64,000 nt of DNA from Halalkalibacter sp. APA_J-10(15) (lineage in GTDB: Bacteria; Bacillota; Bacilli; Bacillales; Bacillaceae_D): NCBI RefSeq assembly GCF_023017105.1, contig NZ_JALKEV010000001.1, positions 372,001 to 436,000 on the forward strand. Direction: 5' to 3'. A program made the translations under genes and the position numbers. The notes under the pieces are model-generated. The model saw only the letters and a list, made by a program, of their open reading frames with translations. It ran no database searches and had not been told where the DNA came from. Shown here in pieces: positions 62,691 through 64,000 of the stretch (position 1 is its first letter; the number at the start of each line of letters is the position of its first letter).

Positions 62691-62759
62691 CCATTAAATC
62701 TATGAATTGTCAAATATGAAATGATTTTACTTGTTGATAAAATGAATGTAAGGGTTTTC
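62691..62759 (+). promoter_or_regulatory. Shared two-part motif, copy 3 (before ABC permease gene)
   Basis: CCATTAAATCTA (62691) and TGTAAGGGTTTTC (62747-62759), 56 nt apart as in the other two. TAAAAT at 62738-62743 is the -10 candidate. The first element begins two bases after the YesN-type stop. ATTGTCAAATA after the first element is shared with copy 1. Confidence 0.65.
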
Positions 62760-62786
62760 TTATCCTTGAAAGAGAGGAGATGAAAG

Positions 62787-63716
62787 ATGAAGCAGTTTAT
62801 GAAGAATATCAATGATAATCGAACGTGGCTATTAATGGTGTTGCCTGGAACAGTTTGGTTTATACTTTTAGCGTATTTACCAATGGCTGGGAATGTTATT
62901 GCCTTTAAGGACTATCGCTTTCATCCCGATGGTTTCTTTGCGAGTTTGATTCATAGTGAGTGGGTTGGATTTGAGAATTTTCAATTTTTATTTTCAACAA
63001 GAGATGCCTGGGTCATTACAAGGAATACGATTTTATATAATGGTGTTTTTATTATTCTTGGTTTAATTTTTGCTGTTGCGTTAGCAATTCTTCTTAGCCA
63101 ATTGATTAATAAAAGGCTTGCGAAAGTCTATCAAACAGGGATGCTTTTTCCTCACTTTTTATCGTGGGTAGTTGTGAGTTATTTTGTTTTCACATTTCTA
63201 AGTATGGATCGTGGGCTGTTTAATAATCTGCTTGAGTCCATAGGGATAACACCTATTACGTGGTATCATGAACCGCAATATTGGCCATATATCCTTACAA
63301 TTATGAATACATGGAAGACGGTTGGTTTTGCAAGCATCATATATTTAGCTGCTATTGCTGGGATTAATAAAGACTTTTACGAAGCGGCTATGATTGATGG
63401 AGCAAATAAGTGGCAACAAATTAGACATGTAACGTTACCTGCATTAATGCCATTGATTGTAATTTTAACGATTTTGGATATTGGAAAAATCTTCAGTGCA
63501 GATTTTGGTCTTTTCTATCAGGTTCCTCGAGATTCAGGCACTCTCTATTCGGTAACAAATGTCATAGATACGTATGTCTATCGAGGGCTGATGCAAATGG
63601 GGGATATAAGTATGACAACAGCAGCTGGACTTTATCAATCCTTAGTAGGTTTAGTACTTGTTCTATTAACAAATTATATCGTTAAAAAGATCGATGAAGA
63701 TTATGCGCTGTTTTAA
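62787..63716 (+). CDS. ABC importer permease (LplB-like, oligosaccharide type)
   Basis: The 309-residue protein has six helices and the coupling loop YEAAMIDGANKWQQIRHVTLPALMPL near residue 195. N-terminal WLLMVLPGTVWFILLAYLPMAGNVIAFKDYR is characteristic of the LplB/YteP group that takes up oligosaccharides. It heads the transporter part of the locus under motif copy 3. The second permease follows; the binding protein must lie beyond the window. Intake of N-glycan fragments is an inference from the neighbours. Confidence 0.92.
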   Translation: MKQFMKNINDNRTWLLMVLPGTVWFILLAYLPMAGNVIAFKDYRFHPDGFFASLIHSEWVGFENFQFLFSTRDAWVITRNTILYNGVFIILGLIFAVALAILLSQLINKRLAKVYQTGMLFPHFLSWVVVSYFVFTFLSMDRGLFNNLLESIGITPITWYHEPQYWPYILTIMNTWKTVGFASIIYLAAIAGINKDFYEAAMIDGANKWQQIRHVTLPALMPLIVILTILDIGKIFSADFGLFYQVPRDSGTLYSVTNVIDTYVYRGLMQMGDISMTTAAGLYQSLVGLVLVLLTNYIVKKIDEDYALF

Positions 63717-63733
63717 GGAAAGGAGGAGTTGTC

Positions 63734-64000
63734 ATGGAAGTAGAGCATCAAAAAAAAGCTCGTAAAGCGTTAAAGAAAGCCAAGCAGAGAGATCCTCATA
63801 CTTTTAGTCCTAAAACCAATATATTTATGGCGGTCATACTAGGCATATCAGCTTTCTTATGTGTATTTCCTTTTATATACGTCATTATTATCTCACTATC
63901 TTCAGAAGAGTCTTTAATTCGGTACGGTTATCAAATTATCCCTAGGGAATGGTCGATAGATGCGTACTCGTATCTATGGAATATGCGGACTCAATTATTT
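63734..64000 (+). CDS. ABC importer permease (LplC/YtcP-like), 3' cut by window edge
   Basis: Translation from ATG 63734, behind AAAGGAGGAG, gives 89 residues: a basic leader (KKARKALKKAKQRDPHTF), a first membrane helix (MAVILGISAFLCVFPFIYVIIISLSS) and the DAYSYLWN stretch usual for LplC/YtcP permeases. It is the partner of the preceding permease. The coupling loop lies beyond the end of the window. Confidence 0.85.
   Translation, partial: MEVEHQKKARKALKKAKQRDPHTFSPKTNIFMAVILGISAFLCVFPFIYVIIISLSSEESLIRYGYQIIPREWSIDAYSYLWNMRTQLF

Noticed and set aside
57675-62759. TGTAAGGGYTTTCA considered as three cre sites
   Set aside because: The central CG of cre is GG in all three copies, and the fixed 56-nt partner element shows a different kind of site.

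Overview
The window is low-GC Gram-positive DNA, most likely from a spore-forming and perhaps alkaliphilic or halotolerant Bacillaceae. The clues are strong AGGAGG-type ribosome binding sites, TTG starts, CcpA-type cre sites, PRD-type PTS regulators, a Spo0E-like small protein, a GlpP homologue, YesL/YesM/YesN-type genes and very acidic exported proteins. No rRNA, tRNA, CRISPR array, phage or transposase gene is visible. Almost everything is uptake and breakdown of carbohydrates and acid sugars, arranged as consecutive operons that each have a transporter, enzymes and a regulator.

Layout: (1) 1-5804, a PTS operon with a PRD regulator (5' end cut by the window), IIA, a divergent phosphofructokinase-like kinase, IIB, IIC, a small TPR protein and a class II aldolase. 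(2) 6286-12606, a response regulator with a SARP-like output domain, followed by a 1490-residue wall-anchored repeat protein (Ig-like and FIVAR repeats, LPDTA sorting signal). Its promoter carries 11-bp direct repeats next to a perfect -10. (3) 13178-16805, a second PRD regulator with IIB and IIC. (4) 16909-21931, an ABC importer of the FbpABC/AfuABC type with two paralogous binding lipoproteins, behind a perfect cre site. (5) 22161-23102, two small proteins, one Spo0E-like, among degenerate sequence. (6) 23306-31091, a LacI-type regulator with twin operators controlling a DapA-family aldolase, a TRAP transporter, a 2-hydroxyacid dehydrogenase and an L-fucose isomerase. (7) 31612-38741, an ABC importer, MFS protein, GlpP-like antiterminator, 5'-nucleotidase-like phosphoesterase and HAD phosphatase behind a long leader hairpin.

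(8) 38914-48116 on the minus strand: an acid-sugar kinase of the DUF1537 family (frameshifted at an A8 tract), DapA-family aldolase, iron alcohol dehydrogenase, PdxA-like dehydrogenase, SDR, sialidase-like protein and a second TRAP transporter. It is probably controlled by the PrpR_N/Fis-type regulator at 48651-50438. (9) 50620-52147, a broken CAP-domain gene and a CHASE3 diguanylate cyclase. (10) 52339-64000 (runs off the window), a probable N-glycan/alpha-mannoside locus: GH1, GH125 exo-alpha-1,6-mannosidase, YesL, YesM-type kinase, secreted GH85 endo-beta-N-acetylglucosaminidase, YesN-type regulator and two ABC permeases. Three promoters in this locus share a two-part motif with exactly 56 nt between the parts.

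The observations most worth follow-up are the shared 56-nt motif of the N-glycan locus, the GlpP-type leader upstream of an operon that encodes its own GlpP homologue, the SARP-like direct repeats before the surface protein, the A8 frameshift in the acid-sugar kinase, the unusual FucI/TRAP/aldolase gene set, and an intergenic repeat family built on GCGGAATGAGGTTCCG.
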